A stretch of DNA of 64,000 bases from Phanerodontia chrysosporium (Eukaryota > Basidiomycota > Agaricomycetes > Polyporales > Phanerochaetaceae), in contig MJGA01000013.1 of NCBI GenBank assembly GCA_001910725.1, forward strand, positions 248,001-312,000, in the 5' to 3' direction. Below, in pieces: positions 24,204 to 37,339 of the stretch (the first letter of the stretch is position 1; every line of letters begins with the position of its first letter). The notes below the pieces were generated by a model. The model was not told the DNA's origin. It searched no databases and saw only the letters and a list, made by a program, of their open reading frames with translations. The position numbers were made by a program, and so were the translations under genes.

Positions 24204-24852
24204 TTACAGCTTGGTGAGCAGCTCCTGGTGAAGGCTCTTCAGCTCGTCCTGCGAAGGCTTCTGAGAGGGCCAGCCGATAACCAAGCCCTCCTCATCAGAG
24301 GCCCTCGGCTTAGGGATGACATGGAAGTGTACGTGGTCGACTTCCTGGTGGGCAATCCTTCCGTTGTTCTGATACGTATGAGGCTATTGCGAACATGGGT
24401 TGCAGAAGCACACAGGACACACCTGCAGAATGTTGTAGTTCTCCGCACCAAGGGCCAGCGCAATCTTCTTCGCGACTGGCAGGGTAGCAGCGAGGTACTC
24501 GTCGGGCAGCTCATGCATCTTCACGGCGTGGTCTTCAGAAGCGTTCCTGTCGGATGAGTTACCCGCACCCGAGAGATATGGATATGAGCACTCACACTTC
24601 GGGATGATCAAAGCATGGCCCTTCGACAAGGGGCCAATGTCGAGAAAGGAGAAGACGAGGTCGTTCTCCACAAGCTTATAGCTTGGGATCTCTCCTGCGT
24701 ACAGGTAAACCTCGGATGTCTTTCGTCCAGGAGCTTCCTACGAACCCTTGATGATCTTGCAGAAGATGCAGCTTGCGAGAGACCTAGACACACATGAGCA
24801 CGGCCAGTCAAGCAGTACGCTTCGGCAAAACAGGTACGCACTTAGTTGCCAT
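24204..24852 (-). CDS. HNT1: HIT-family nucleotide hydrolase (HINT/Hnt1 type)
   Basis: A tiny first exon at the ATG at 24852 (MATK split by an intron) joins SLASCIFCKIIKGEIPSYK. Later exons give FSFLDIGPLSKGHALIIPK, LPVAKKIALALGAENYNILQ and, after an intron near 24374-24426, NNGRIAHQEVDHVHFHVIPK. The HVHFHV block is the histidine triad HxHxHxx, and the internal Cys-x-x-Cys at the N-terminus is typical of the branch. Hnt1 proteins hydrolyse adenosine 5'-phosphoramidates. The product ends LHQELLTKL at 24204, about 140-150 residues. Four to five introns, all with consistent phases. Confidence 0.92.
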
Positions 24853-26019
24853 CGTCAGTTGTAGTCCGAGCTCGACGAGAGATGCAGGTGGTGGAGGTCG
24901 AAGATGAGCCTACTTCCCAGCACACGCGCCCGTCCCGGCTTTGCCCCGCACCTTGAACTTCCCCTCTCCTTCTCAAGCTACTTCCGCATCCACTTCATCT
25001 TGCTCGACGGTCGCATGCATTATGCGGGGGATGCATACTTGCTGAAGCCGTTCGTGGTCCACTGGTAGCCATGGTGGTTCGAAGTGAAAGTCAATGAGGT
25101 CCCGGCAGTACCGAGGGGACCGTCCAGTCGCGGAGTATATACTGTGCATATGAGACCAGCACTACGGCCGAGCGATGTCTGATATACTTACTGTATGTCT
25201 ACACTCTTTGGTATGTGGTCGACAGTCATGACATCCGTGCTCGTCACTTACTCTTCTTTGGGATGCAGGCAGATGTATCTATATGGCACCAGACTTTGTC
25301 ACGCCTGCTGTGGTTAAGGCCTACGCGTAGAGCCTTTGTCGAACTGGATATCCATTATGCGACAGAAGACTTGAAGACTTATGTGATTACACATTGAAGA
25401 AGTCGAGAGATTAACCCGTACGTTGTACCGCATCTCAGTTTGGATTGCAAGCTGGTTCTACTGGATGGAAGATCAGGAGCATTGACCTATGAGAGTCATG
25501 CCTCGGAATAGGCTACTGCGCCGCTGCATCACCTATCTTAGCCGTGTTGCAGGTGCGACACACTCGGGCGTTTCATCGTGCGGCACCGTCGGGGTCACTC
25601 CCTCCGCCACCCGTCCATCTTCGCTCAAATGCATCTTGACTGTAGACGTGTCCGAATGGTCAGCTTACAGTGGTGGCCAGCGCGTGTAGAAATTTACAAG
25701 GCGAAGCGTCTCTTTTCGTGTGAACGGCATCGAGTGGCTCGCGGCGGTATGTTTCATTCGCTGTACACAGTCCGCAATGGACTGGAAAAACCGTGACCCA
25801 CCATTGCCAGCGCGTCGTCAGTTTCACCATGTTACGCTGCCACCGGTAGAAATGCGTTTCAGCGTGGTCTGCCTGTGTTCGGCGATTGCTCCCGCACACC
25901 GCGCTGACGTTCTACGATGAGCATCCCCATCCCATGCCCGACGGTCAACCTTGTATCGTCTGGTATTTAAGATTGTGGCTCCCAAAGGTAGAACGTTTAC
26001 CGCAAGTACGCACATCACC
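24853..26019. other. Intergenic region without recognisable genes
   Basis: A divergent promoter region of about 1.2 kb separates HNT1 (-) from the second A-T-R gene (+). A 55-codon frame beginning near 24906 and several other short frames show no family resemblance. I see no RNA gene or repeat. Confidence 0.5.
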
Positions 26020-29000
26020 ATGTCTAACCCTGTCTGGCCTCCTCTAGACGGCTCTCTGTCCATCGTCCCTGGCCTCGTAGACTTCAACGAGAAGCATAAC
26101 CCTGATCGTCCCTGGGTCGTCTTTCCTTCCACCTCTTCACCTGGCAGCATCGGCAGTCTTACATTCGCAGACTTCGCGAAGGCAACACATAAAGTCGCAC
26201 ACGCATACCGTCCAGGACGGGAAGGACCAGAAGGCGAACCCGTTGGCGTACTGATAAACTGCGACACGATACACTATGTCGCGGTCGAAGCTGGGTTAAT
26301 ACGAGCAGGCCTCGTGGTGCGTACACCGCGTCGTGCACTTGCTCTGCATCGCTAACCTCTCACACAGCCTGTACTGATATCGCATCGCAACTCCGCGGAA
26401 GCCGTGGCAAACCTTCTCGAGAAGACGAGCAGCCATCGGCTCGTGGCGCAGGACTCGACCTTCCCCCTGGCGAATGCTGCTAAGAAACTGCTCAGCGCCA
26501 AGAACTTCAATGTTGCCATCGAGGACCTGATCCCTCTGCACACGCTCTTCCCATCCCTCTCGCCTATCCAGGCCAATGGTGCGGCGAAAGACCCGGAGCC
26601 CTACCCGCCTGCGCCAAGACCCTGGAGGAAGGACGACGTTGTGTATATTCTACATTCTTCCGGGTCGACGGGTCTCCCGAAACCCATACCGCAGACACAG
26701 GAGATTTTGAGGCAGTGGGCGACATGCAGTACGTTCTTGCTCCGTCTGTCAACGGACTGCTGTACGAAGATCATCTACAGGTTACAATGTAGAAGGCCGG
26801 AACCGCATGATCCGCTGGGCGGCGATGTTGCTGCCGCCATTCCACGCGATGGGCATCCTCTGGCTCCTCACGATCCCCTTGATCCACGGCGACGCAGTTG
26901 CGCTCTTTACTCCGCAAGCGCCGAACCCACCGCTAGTGCCTAACCCGGAGAATGTACTCGAGGCCAGCCGTGCAACGCAGTGCGACGGACTGGTTACCGT
27001 GCCTTCAATGCTCGAGGTATGTGCGCATCCTCGCTCACCAGGAACGCAATGCTGAGTCGGAGCAGATTTGGGGTCAGAGCCCAGAGAATGTGCGTTATCT
27101 CGCTACTCTGCGCGTCGTGGTGAGTCTCCATCGCACCTCGCTGTGCAACTCTAGTAGATGGATTCGCAGGGCTACGGTGGTGGCGCGCTCTCGCAAGCCT
27201 CGGGCAACAAATTGATGGCAGCAGGAGTCAAACTGAACGTCATTTACGGCTCGACCGAGGCAGGTAGCTCCATTGTAGGCTTCGACCTCGACGATTCCAA
27301 GGGCCCGGATGCGCCATGGCGGACAAGCGCCGACTGGGAGTACTGCAAGTTTGCGGATTATACAAAGCCGAGGTGGATACCGCAGGGTGACGGCAAGTAT
27401 GAGCTGCATCTCCTGGTAAGTGATTTATGTACTTCATGACTGCAGTGGTGGCTAAGGATTCTCAGACACATGAACATCACCAACCTGCCGTGGAGAACCT
27501 TCCTGACACGAAAGGTTACAATACCTCGGACTTATGGGAACCACACCCAAAAAAGCCGGGTTATTGGCGCATGTAAGTGCTACGCAGATGATTTGTTAGC
27601 CCGCCAGACTTATTCGTCCAGTGTTGGGCGCACGGACGACGTGATCGTGCTGAGCTCGGGCGAGAAGATTGTGCCCATTGCACAGGAAAACCACATGGTC
27701 TCAAGCCCGCTGGTCAAAGGCGCGGTCATGTTCGGGCGTACACGACTGCAGCCCGGGCTCCTGCTCGAGCCATCGCCCGGCAACGAAATCGATCCCAAAG
27801 ACGAAGTGCAGCTAGCGAGATTCCGGAACATGGTCTGGTAGGTTGAGAGATTGACAAGTGTCGTTCTATCGCTAAATGCGTGGCAGGCCGGCTGTCGAGG
27901 AAGCGAACCATCTGGGACCAGCCTTTGCACGAGTCTTCAAAGAGACCATATTGGTTGCTAGTCCCGACAAGCCGCTACCTCGTGCCGGAAAGGGTACAGT
28001 ACAGCGCAAGATGGCACTAGACTTGTATGCACACGAGATCGATAAACTGTGCGTCTTCTCTTTCAGAGTCCTGGGGCGTGGCTGAGATGTTTGCCCACAC
28101 AGCTATGAAACAGTCGAGAATAGCACGAACGCCAATGGTATCCCTCCGCCCCGTTCCTGGCGCTCGGAGGACGTCGAGGATTGGCTCTTAGATCACGCCA
28201 CTTCCCTAAACGATGGTGTACCTCCACCAGCGGACGCAGACATCTTCACACACGGCTTCGATAGGTAATTTGCACCCACTCCTTTCGCATCACCTGCTTA
28301 CCATACTGGCTTTTCAGTCTGAACGCGACTTTGCTACGGAACCGCATCATTGGCGCTCTCCGTGCGTCCCAGGAGCAAGCCGCGCAACAGGCTGCAACAC
28401 AAGTCTCGCAAAACTTCATCTTTGACTACCCCAAGATTGTCGAGATGGCACAGATGATCGCTCGCCTCGTCGATCCTACGACCAACGGGATCGTGGAAAA
28501 AGACCGAGCAGAGCACATCTCCGAACTCATCGAGAAGTACTCGGTCGACCTCCCAAAGCCGCGCGGGCGATCGCAGAGAAAGCCAGACGTGCTGGCCGTC
28601 TTAGTCACGGGCTCTACGGGCAACCTTGGCTCGCATGTCGTAGCATCGCTCCTCGAGAATGAGCGTGTTGCGAAGGTGTATACGCTTGACAGGGCCAACT
28701 CGGGTACGACGCCATTACAGCGACTGGATGCAGCATTCAAGGACCGCGGCCTGCCACGGTCGCTGCTGTCGAACGGGAAGCTGACGACGCTCACCGGTGA
28801 TTTGGACGTCCCATCCTTCGGCCTCTCTGAAGCGATGTTCCACGAAGTGCGTCTTATTGCGCTGCCTCTCCGCTTGCACTCGCTGATTTGCTCACAGCTG
28901 CAACGCACGCTCACACATGCCATTCACAACGCATGGAAAGTGAACTTCAACCATGCGCTCGGCTCATTCGAGAGCCAGATCTCGGGCACGCGCAAGCTTC

Positions 29001-29863
29001 TCGACTTCTGCGCTGCCGCCGAGCATCCCGTGAAGCTTCTCTTCACCTCTTCGATCAGCGCCGCGCACCGCTGGAACCCAGCTGACGGGCCTGTGCCCGA
29101 GGCGCCGCTGCCCGACCCCGGGCTGGCCACGACGACCGGGTACGCGGCGTCGAAGTACGTCGTCGAGCAAATCCTCGACAGGGCCGCGCAGAACGGCATG
29201 GAGACGACGTCGCTGCGGATCGGCCAGCTCTGCGGAGCCGAGGGCACCGGCGCGTGGAACACGACCGACTGGGTGCCCATGCTCGTCAAGTCCAGCGTTG
29301 CCGTTGGCGCGCTTCCCAGCCTGGCCCAGGTGCGCCCGCTTCCGTATGTACCTCTCGTCCCCGGCTGACCCACGGCGTAGGACGTGGACTGGATCGCGAT
29401 GGACACCGTTGCAGACGCCATGACCGAACTCGTGCTCGCGCCGACCCGCGCGCCCGGCCTGCTAAACGTCGTGCACCCACGCCCGGTGCCGTGGAACGAC
29501 GTGCTCGGTGCGATCAACGATGCGCTCGGCGCGCACCTGCCGCTCGTGCCGTACGCTCAGTGGCTCGCAAAGCTGGAGGCCGTCGCTGCGTTTGCCAGCA
29601 GTGCGCAGCTCGAAGCTATGGTGCGTGCCCTTCCGCGCTGTGGGTACCTCCCGGAGGAGGCTTTTTGCTGACATGTCTTGCCCCCGCAGCCTGCGATCAA
29701 GATCCTCGACTTCTTCCGCGAATTGGGCCACGGGCCGTCGGTCGTATTCGCGACGGACAAGCTGCAAAAGGCAAGCGAGACCGTCCGCGGGCTGCGCCCG
29801 ATTGGTGCGGAGCATGCGCGAGCGTGGGTAGCGTACTGGAGGGGGAAAGGATACCTTGTATAA
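26020..29863 (+). CDS. NRPS-like adenylation-thiolation-reductase enzyme (carboxylic acid reductase type), copy 2
   Basis: The ATG at 26020 starts MSNPVWPPLDGSLSIVPGLV, collinear with copy 1. Adenylation motifs are VVYILHSSGSTGLPKPIPQ (26640), LLPPFHAMGILW, VIYGSTEAGSSI (27240) and VGRTDDVIVLSSGEKIVPI (27625). The carrier motif FTHGFDSLNATLLRNRIIGAL carries the phosphopantetheine Ser. The reductase has VLVTGSTGNLGSHVVASLLE (NADP-binding, 28600), IHNAWKVNFNHALGSFE and YAASKYVVEQ (29140). The end ARAWVAYWRGKGYLV matches copy 1. A dozen introns join in phase and I found no lesion, so it is probably intact. The acid substrate is unknown. Fungal relatives reduce aminoadipate-like or aryl acids. 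Confidence 0.93.
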
Positions 29864-30032
29864 GGCAGCAGGTAAACTATGTATTGCATGTATCGTAGCG
29901 CTGTACAACTAAGCTAAGGAGTCTACATGGGCGTTCGCATATGCGAATTACTAACGACTAGGGTACTAATACAAAGGAGTGCTACATCGGAAAGACTGGT
30001 ACAGGAGGAAAGGCCACAGGAATGTCAGGGAG

Positions 30033-31901
30033 TCAGATGGTTGCTACCGGAGCCGGATGGGTGACGTGTATAAGTGTGTCTTCTGCGGGGCGCATCGCGG
30101 GGCCCCGACGGTCTGCGCGGCAGAGGGGGCGAGTCGGGATCTGCCAGGGGCACGTAGCTGTACCGGGGCTGGTGTGCCCGCGCCCGGCGAGCGGCACCAT
30201 CTCATGCTCCTCGCCGCTGCTCATCGACGATGCGTCCGACGGGCGCGGCGCGTGCCCACGACGGCGGCTGCCGATGACGACGACGCTGACGGCGTTGCTG
30301 CCGTGCGCTGGCGCAGGCGGGGAAGACGAGGGCGCGGCAGAGATGCTGTCGGTACTGCTCGACGCCTGGCCGGCCGCGCGCGCCAGGTGCTCCCGCTGCT
30401 TCTTGCGCAGCGCCGGGTACTTGTACAGCGCGACGGCGAGGCTCCACAGCGGGACGAAGGAGACGCCGACGGCGGTGATCTGCCCGTGCAAGAAGTTCTG
30501 GGGTCAGGAAGGCCAGGCGCAGAGAACAACGGCGAACGCACCTGTCCGAGACCCCCAAAGTCGTTCTCGCCGTCGAACATGCAGTTTTTCCTCTTCTGCA
30601 TCTCTGAGGCTGTTGGAGCTGTCGGTCAGTATTTTGGTTGGGACGAGACGCAGGACTGCTCACCGGCGACGAACATGACCCAGAGACCGATCGAGAGGAC
30701 ATTGCACCAAAAGGAGAGCTGGCTGCGGGTGTCTCTCAACGACGGGAGCATCTCGAGGGCGATCTGCCTCCACGCGATGATGGCTGGCGTTGTCGTCGAT
30801 CGGCGTGTGCCTGTGCTGCCGCTGCGCGACACGCCGGACGAGAAGGACGTTGAGCGGTAGGAGCTGGACACTGCGAGAATGACGGTAAGGGTGAAGGTGA
30901 TGCCGAGACAAAACATCAGCCAGAGGGGCCAAAGGAAGAAGTAGATGCCGTTCAAGTCGACGCTGTTAATTTGGCTCGTCTCAAACGGAACCATGAAGAG
31001 GAACAGCCACGTGCTGCCATTGCACTCGGGCTGGCTGTATGTCCAAGATACGAACATGTAGATAGCCCAAGCCCATTGCATAAGTACCTAGAAGGAACAG
31101 AATAGTCAGATGAGTAGCTGAGTACCGCGAACGTATGTCACGTTACCTGGATCAATATAGCGAGAGAAAGCACTAATCGGGCCCGCCGCTGCGCTCGCTT
31201 GACCTCGCGTTTGCGCACGTTGCTCCACATGCTACTCTCAATGATGGTTTGGTTCACCTCCGCACCGCCGTCGCCCAAGATGAGTGCATGCCTCTGTCTC
31301 TCTTGCTCGTAGTATTCGCCCGGAGAGAGGCGCCAAATGGGCAGCATGGGAGCCACGGCGAGACTGCTGATGCACGAGAGCGTCGCAAAACTGGGACGGC
31401 ATCAGTCAATTCATGATCACTAGATTCACATTACGTCGCTTACTTGAGAACGAGCGTTGCGTGGTGCAGAGTCAGGTTGCCGCCCGCTTTCGAGACCATG
31501 GCGGCGACGACTAGTGTTGCCGTCAGCAGGGTCCCAGCCCATGCAGTGGGAACAGAGTCGGTGGGAGAAAAAATGACGAGCAAAGCTGTACCAGAATCGC
31601 TTTAGAGATTGCCCATGGGAAAGAAGGGCGACTTACCTGTCACGAGACTCTGAAAGTAGAAGGCGACGCGGACTCCGATACCTGCAAGGTCCTGATTCGG
31701 GCATAGCGCAGTGCAGTTCCCAGTCCACAATCCACTACAGGACAGCGACTGCAGCAGCGCAACATTACTGGTGTAGTCAGTGCCGAAAGAGGTGAGCAGT
31801 TGTGGAATCAGTGAGGGGGGTATCGAAGACGGGGATGGGTACAGCGCGGACGCTAGGGCACTAGCGAGAACCTCATTCGATGGGAGGGAGGGACATGCCA
31901 T
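30033..31901 (-). CDS. Multipass membrane protein of unknown function
   Basis: The ATG at 31901 (MACPSLPSNEVLASALASAL) opens a protein of about six exons. After an N-terminal domain with several Cys (CSGLW, CTALCPNQ), hydrophobic segments occur at ALLVIFSPTDSVPTAWAGTL, VLSLAILIQ, MQWAWAIYMFV, FFLWPLWLMFCLGITFTL and FWCNVLSIGLWVMFV. A short Cys exon MQKRKNCMFDGENDFGGLGQ precedes the last helix and a Ser/Pro/Arg-rich cytosolic tail ending at 30033. This looks like one of the large basidiomycete families of uncharacterised transmembrane proteins with 5-7 helices. No receptor or transport signature is evident. Exons join without lesions. Confidence 0.7.
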
Positions 31902-33060
31902 AGTCGTTGGGGAGGTCGTACGTCAGCATTAAATGCAGCCGATGATGTGGGTCCCGGTTTGTCAAAGGCGCAGATACAGAGCACGATTAACTTTGTTCCT
32001 TGGGCGCGGCGCAGCAGTGTGGATTTCTCGGACCGCCACTGAGAGTGGCGGGCTGTGCTGGTGGTTGCGGGGAGAGAAGGACGGTCTTGCTGCATAGGAC
32101 GTGGCGGGTGCGCTTTCCTGCCTCCTGCCAGACAGCATTGCCCGTTGTCGCCACGACCATCCCAGGGCCAGGAACGGCCCCTGACGATAAGCCAGGAGGG
32201 GTCACATGCATACCTTACCCGCACTGCGAATAGGGTTCCGGAAGAGGTGCCTCTCGAATAGTGCGCCATCACGGCAGGATGGACAGGACTGATGTCCCTT
32301 TTGACTGCGCTTCGGGGTGCCGCCGGTACTTGTAAGCCCTGATAGATAGCACAGAGCATAGATTGGGCTGCTCTGGAGCACTTCACCTTGACATCTTTGA
32401 CAAGAGCGGCGCCGCTGTACGTGCGAGCAGAAGCTAGTGCTCGGACAAGGCTCTGTCGGAGTCAGTGACTAGTGAAGATCGCACAGTCATAAGAGCTTAC
32501 ATAGTCTCCACTGTTATTATAGCTGACATCAAAGCAGGTGATACCAATCTATCGACTTCGCTGGACGATTGAAATATCTGCGAACATGAGTGCGGCTGTC
32601 GTGGGATGCCCAGGAGAGCAGAAACCCACCCAGATTCCAACTAGGCCTCATTTCCAAGTCCGATGTGGTTTCCGACACGTTTGCGTGCCGGAGCTTTGAG
32701 CGGACTCACCACTTCACGTCACGGGTCAGACTCCGCATAATCTCCGAATCAATGCGAGAACAACACCTACCATCTTCAGCCAGCCACCACGACCATCACA
32801 GCATAGCATGCACAGCAATGCTCAAGTCAATGTGACAACAGACCTACGTACGCCGGGGCCGCCCTCAAATGGTGACTTTATCGCGGTCGAAGCTGTGTCC
32901 GACATCCACGGCGCATGATTAGCTTCTGTCACATCGCTATTGCGCAGCCTAACCGTAGGTAGGAGCCTCTCGACCTCACTTAAGTTCTTGTCCTACGCGG
33001 CAATGACACATAACACGTCTTTCTCCCCAGGAGGCACACGACCTGAAACCCAGACTCGCG
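31902..33060. other. Intergenic region without recognisable genes
   Basis: This is the divergent promoter region between the membrane protein and the permease. A minus-strand frame at 31853-32386 is open for 177 codons but has no family features and overlaps the start of the membrane protein in another frame. Nothing else is supported. Confidence 0.4.
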
Positions 33061-36000
33061 ATGATGCAGTCAAGAGCGCCCTCGCCGTCCCCACGCTTCG
33101 AGAACCGCGCCATCCCTCCAACCGCACATGCGACGGCAAGCGCAGGGCCGCGGCCTGCCGTACTCAGGCCGAGCATGGGCTCGCTGCGGCGTCGGCGAGT
33201 TCTGCAGTTTGCAGAGGGCACGGCGGGCGATGCGCCGACCCCGCCGCTCACGGGCCAGAGACGACGCATCCAGGAGTTCCAGAAGCGCTGGGAGAGAATC
33301 AAGGACGATCTCCCTCCCCAGCTCACTCGTTCGCATAGTGAGCTACGCTTTTGTAGCGCAGTGGATGTTGTACTGAATTTCGTGTACAGTTGGAATGATT
33401 TCAATTGGTATGGACGTGCGACCGTGTATCGACGTAGACTTATTTACCACCGACTAGGTGGCGTCATTGGAACGGGACTTTTCCTTGGCTCCGGGGTGCG
33501 TCGCCACTCTGTAAACATCCCATTTGTAGCTCAGTATTATTCACAGGCTGCGCTGCACAACGGGGGACCTGTCGGTGCCTTACTCGGATACCTGGTAATG
33601 GGGAGCGTCGTATACTGCTTATGTGTCTCCATTGGAGAGATGATCGCCTTCTTGTGAGTGAAATGAGGATATCGTGCGTTAACATAGCTGACGTAACGCC
33701 CGCAGACCGAACGTTGGCGGAGTAGTCGGACTGGCCGATTTGTACGTGGATCCTGCCCTCGGATTTTCCCTAGGATGGGCCGCATGGGTGCGTAGGCGAT
33801 TTGTGCAACTATCCAACTCTGTTTTGACCTGATTGCAGTACAATTGGAGTGTGACTTTGCGTACGTTTGAGTTTTCCTCTATACTCGCATAAGTATGGTA
33901 ATGTCCTCGCAGCAGCAGAGATAACTGCCGCAGTAGTCGTATCTGGGTACTGGAACTCAGGAAAAATACCGTGAGTTTAATTGAAAACTGACTCGGAGCA
34001 ATGACTGAGATTTGTTCAGAGTTGCGGCGTTGACAGCGCTTTTTGTACGTTGTGTCATCACTCCCCGAGATACGAAGTTTGACCCGTACGCAGCTCACGT
34101 TGGCGACTATAATCAACTGTTTCCCATCGAGGGTCTATGGCGACTTTGAATACCACTTCTCAGCCATCAAAGTCGTCACCATAGTATGCATTAGTATGTC
34201 GTTCCTTGTTCTCAATTGTGTTTCGAACTTATGGGCCGTTCATCAGTCGCTTTGACTGTGGTCATTGACCTCGGGGCAGGAACTTCCGAGTACGCGCCAC
34301 AGTCACGGTGAAACGCGAACTTTCAGCTCATGGTTCGGACAGCCTTAGGTTTTTCGATACGTGGAAGCATCCCTTCGCCGACAGCTATCTGGGCATTACT
34401 GGAGCCCTCGGACGCTTCCTCGGCTTCTGGGCAGTGCTCATGCAGGCTGCATTTTCGTTCTTTGGATCCGAGGTTCCGGGTATAGTAGGTGTTTTACGTC
34501 GACAGGCATGAGTGTTCTCTGATTGTGGCTCTAGGCAGCCGGTGAAGTGATAGACGCAACACGAGTGCGCGTTTCACTATGCAGAAGCGGGCGACGAAGC
34601 TGACGCTTATTTCGCAGAATGTCCCGAGGGCTCTCCAGCGAGTTTGGATTCGAATGTAAGGATTCCGGCTTGTCGAGCCCTCAGTCCCGACTAACACTAT
34701 GAATGCCGCCAGAACATTATTCTACCTTGGCGGCATATTCTGTGCAGGGCTCCTCGTGGACAGGAACGACCCTGACCTTACGAATAGCGCCAACACCGGC
34801 ACGGTGAGAGCTTCCCCATTCGTAATCGCTTTTCAGCACGCGGGGATGCACTGGGTACGTGACATGGAAATGAGCCATCTGTCCGCTGCCCTTACGCATC
34901 CAGCATAGATCTCGCACGTCATCAACGCCGCTGTCCTGCTCTCCGCATGGTCCGCGGCCGCCTCTGACATCTACATCAGCAGCCGCTTTCTGTTCTTCCT
35001 CGCGCGCCAGCACCACGCCCCGCAGATCTTCGCCTCGCTCCTGCGCTATCCGCGGGACACACAGCCTGCGCACGCCGAGCCGGCGAGTCTGACACGGGCA
35101 GCGACTCCGAGGAGGTGGACGAGCGTCCGCTGGACGACATCCCGGAAGTGCAGGTCGAGGGCCCCGACGACGGCGCGCTGACGGACGACGAGCTGTACGC
35201 AGACTGGAAGGACGCCCAGTTTCGCCTGATGCCCGAGCCCCAGGTGTCGGTGCTGCCTGCGACCGCGAGCAGCTCGACACTCGCGTCGACCTCCGCGGTG
35301 ATGCTGCCGGCTCCGGCTGAAGAGCACTTGGTGAGAGGTCCCACGCCCCGGGGCACGCCGCCAGCACCGCCCTCGCCACCAGAGGCGGACCCAGAGCCCG
35401 TCACCCCGCGCAAGCCGTGGTTCGTGCTCCCTCTGAACGCGGTTCTTGGCTCCGCAGCAGTAGGGCTGCTCGCGTTCCTGAATGTCACGGGCACCGGGGC
35501 GCAGACGGTGGGTGGTCCGCGCCTGGTGTTGGTGCCGTGCGGCTGACGTGCCTCGTTGACAGGCGTTCAACTGGATGGTCTCCGTGACGAGCATTGCGTC
35601 GTTGCAGTCATGGGGTGGCATGATGTTCACGTACATCAGGTGGGTCATTGTCGGGTCGTTCGATGTAGTTCTCCGCTTACCGTCCGTTTCGTCCAGATGG
35701 CACCAAGGCACAGTCTATGCTGAGAACAAGTACCGCGATGCACAGTGCCTCGAAATGACGGATGAAGAAGTCGAAGCGAGCCTGGATGCGGACAGGATAA
35801 AGAAGGCGAGGATGGTCATTAGGCAGATAAACCGTATCCGTGTGAACAGGCATTGGGGACAGCCCTACGTAAGTTCTCCCGCACTTTTCAAAAGGCCTAA
35901 TCTGACGTGATTACAGCTGTCATGGTGGGCCTTTGGGGTTTGTATGCTTATTCTCTTCACAAACAGTTGGTCAGTGTTCCTTCATAGCGGCTGGAGAATT

Positions 36001-36375
36001 GGTACGCCGCAAACTATGCTCGTCGTTGCTGAGCTTCGCTTATTCGTGCTCCGAAACCTAGCGGACGTCCAGAACGCGGAACCAAAGGCGTATCCAGACG
36101 CAGATCGGCCGACGAACCCCATCTCGAACTTTCTCGCGTCCTACGTGCCGATTGTAAGCCAACTTGCTACTGGTATATGTGCATCGTCTGACACGGCAGC
36201 CTCTCAGCCCTTCTTCTTCTTGCTCACTTTTGGCTATAAGTTGATATACCAAACCAAGATGATCTCGCTCGACGACATGGACTTCTCGCAAGTGAACGTG
36301 GATGAGGATGCACAGCGGGATCCCGAGTACAGTTCGCCGCTCGCTAGAGTTCTGGGGTGGCTGCTGGTCAGCTAG
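33061..36375 (+). CDS. Amino-acid permease (APC superfamily, yeast amino-acid transporter type) with acidic/Pro-rich loop
   Basis: A cytosolic Arg/Pro-rich N-terminus of about 90 residues leads into the APC signature LEMISIG-GVIGTGLFLGSG, split by introns near 33340-33460. Later blocks are GPVGALLGYLVMGSVVYCLCVS, LGFSLGWAAWYNWSV, PAEITAAVVVSGYWN, GFWAVLMQAAFSFFGSEVPGI, AAGEVIDATRNVPRAL, SAAASDIYISSRFLFFLARQ, WMVSVTSIASLQSWGGMMFTYI and YLSWWAFGVCMLIL. About 15 introns. Between LLRYPRDTQ and PWFVLPLNAVL there is an unusual hydrophilic insert of roughly 115 residues. A missing G at 35085 breaks the frame at the start of that insert. The exon boundary near 34270-34345 could not be fully resolved. 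Transport of amino acids across the plasma membrane is the family role; specificity is unknown. Confidence 0.85.
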
Positions 36376-37339
36376 GGACAAGAGTCACGTTCGTCTTCCC
36401 TCGATGGAATGGTTGAATCTACTTGATGTGCAGAGATGGATACGTACTATGACATGCTCGGTTCGCGCGTCCCCCTTGTGCGGCGCTTGATGCAGTGTGG
36501 TTCCGTACTGGCCCTTCGTGTTTACCGCGTCTCAAGCACCTGCATTGGTACATGCGGGCCGAATCTTAGACCACTGGGCTCTGGAAATGGGCGAATGATC
36601 AAGTACCATCTGCATCGCGCGTTCAGTGACATCGTGTGCATTGCAACTCCACTGTTCAGAATAAATCCAGCGCAGGCCCAATAGCTGTGTATGTCAACAT
36701 CACCGTTAATGCTCGTGAGATAAGACCTCCGAAAGCCTCCTTCGGGACGCAGTATACGGCAACATTGAGCTGTCCGAGAGCTCGAGAAGAACCTGAAGTT
36801 CCTGAACAGACTAGTTGGTCATCCGCTCCGCGATTTTTATTTTATGTGATTTTTAATTTATTTATTCATTTGAATTCCTCGGTGACGTCTCGAGGGCGGA
36901 GCCCTATGGCACCGCGAAATATTCGCACTCCGAAGGCGGTGGAGGAGGCAGACCAAAACTCAGTTTCATCTCAGACATTGCCCGCTGTCGTTGCATCATC
37001 GGACTTTCAACGACTCAGTTTTGTACCACGATCTACGCAAGGTGGGGCCAAAACAATGCTACAAGTACTGTGTCACGTTTCGTGCAGGATATTAGGACTT
37101 TGACGAAAGAAATCTGTACAGACGCAGGTAGGCTCGTGACTAGCTTGTGGAGCATTGCGCCGCAGGCTGTCAGCGCGAGAACTGCCCGACTGACCTGTGC
37201 GACCCTAGGCCCGCAGCACACAGATACGATGTCGTCGGGCGGGACCACCATTTACGGAAAGATGACTGGATTGGGATTCGTGAGAGCTCATTATACCTGA
37301 ACATTTCTTATATCCCCGGGCAGCTTACTCAATGCTCCC
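36376..37339. other. Intergenic region with an AT-rich stretch
   Basis: This lies between the permease and its decayed partial copy. A 155-codon + frame at 36636-37103 spans an AT-rich segment (36825-36880, with runs such as tttttattttatgtg) and has no recognisable domain. It may be an older part of the duplicated unit, but I see no aligned permease residues here. Confidence 0.4.

Noticed and set aside
31853..32386. 177-aa frame on -
   Set aside because: It overlaps the start region of the membrane protein, lacks domains and looks like a chance frame in the promoter.
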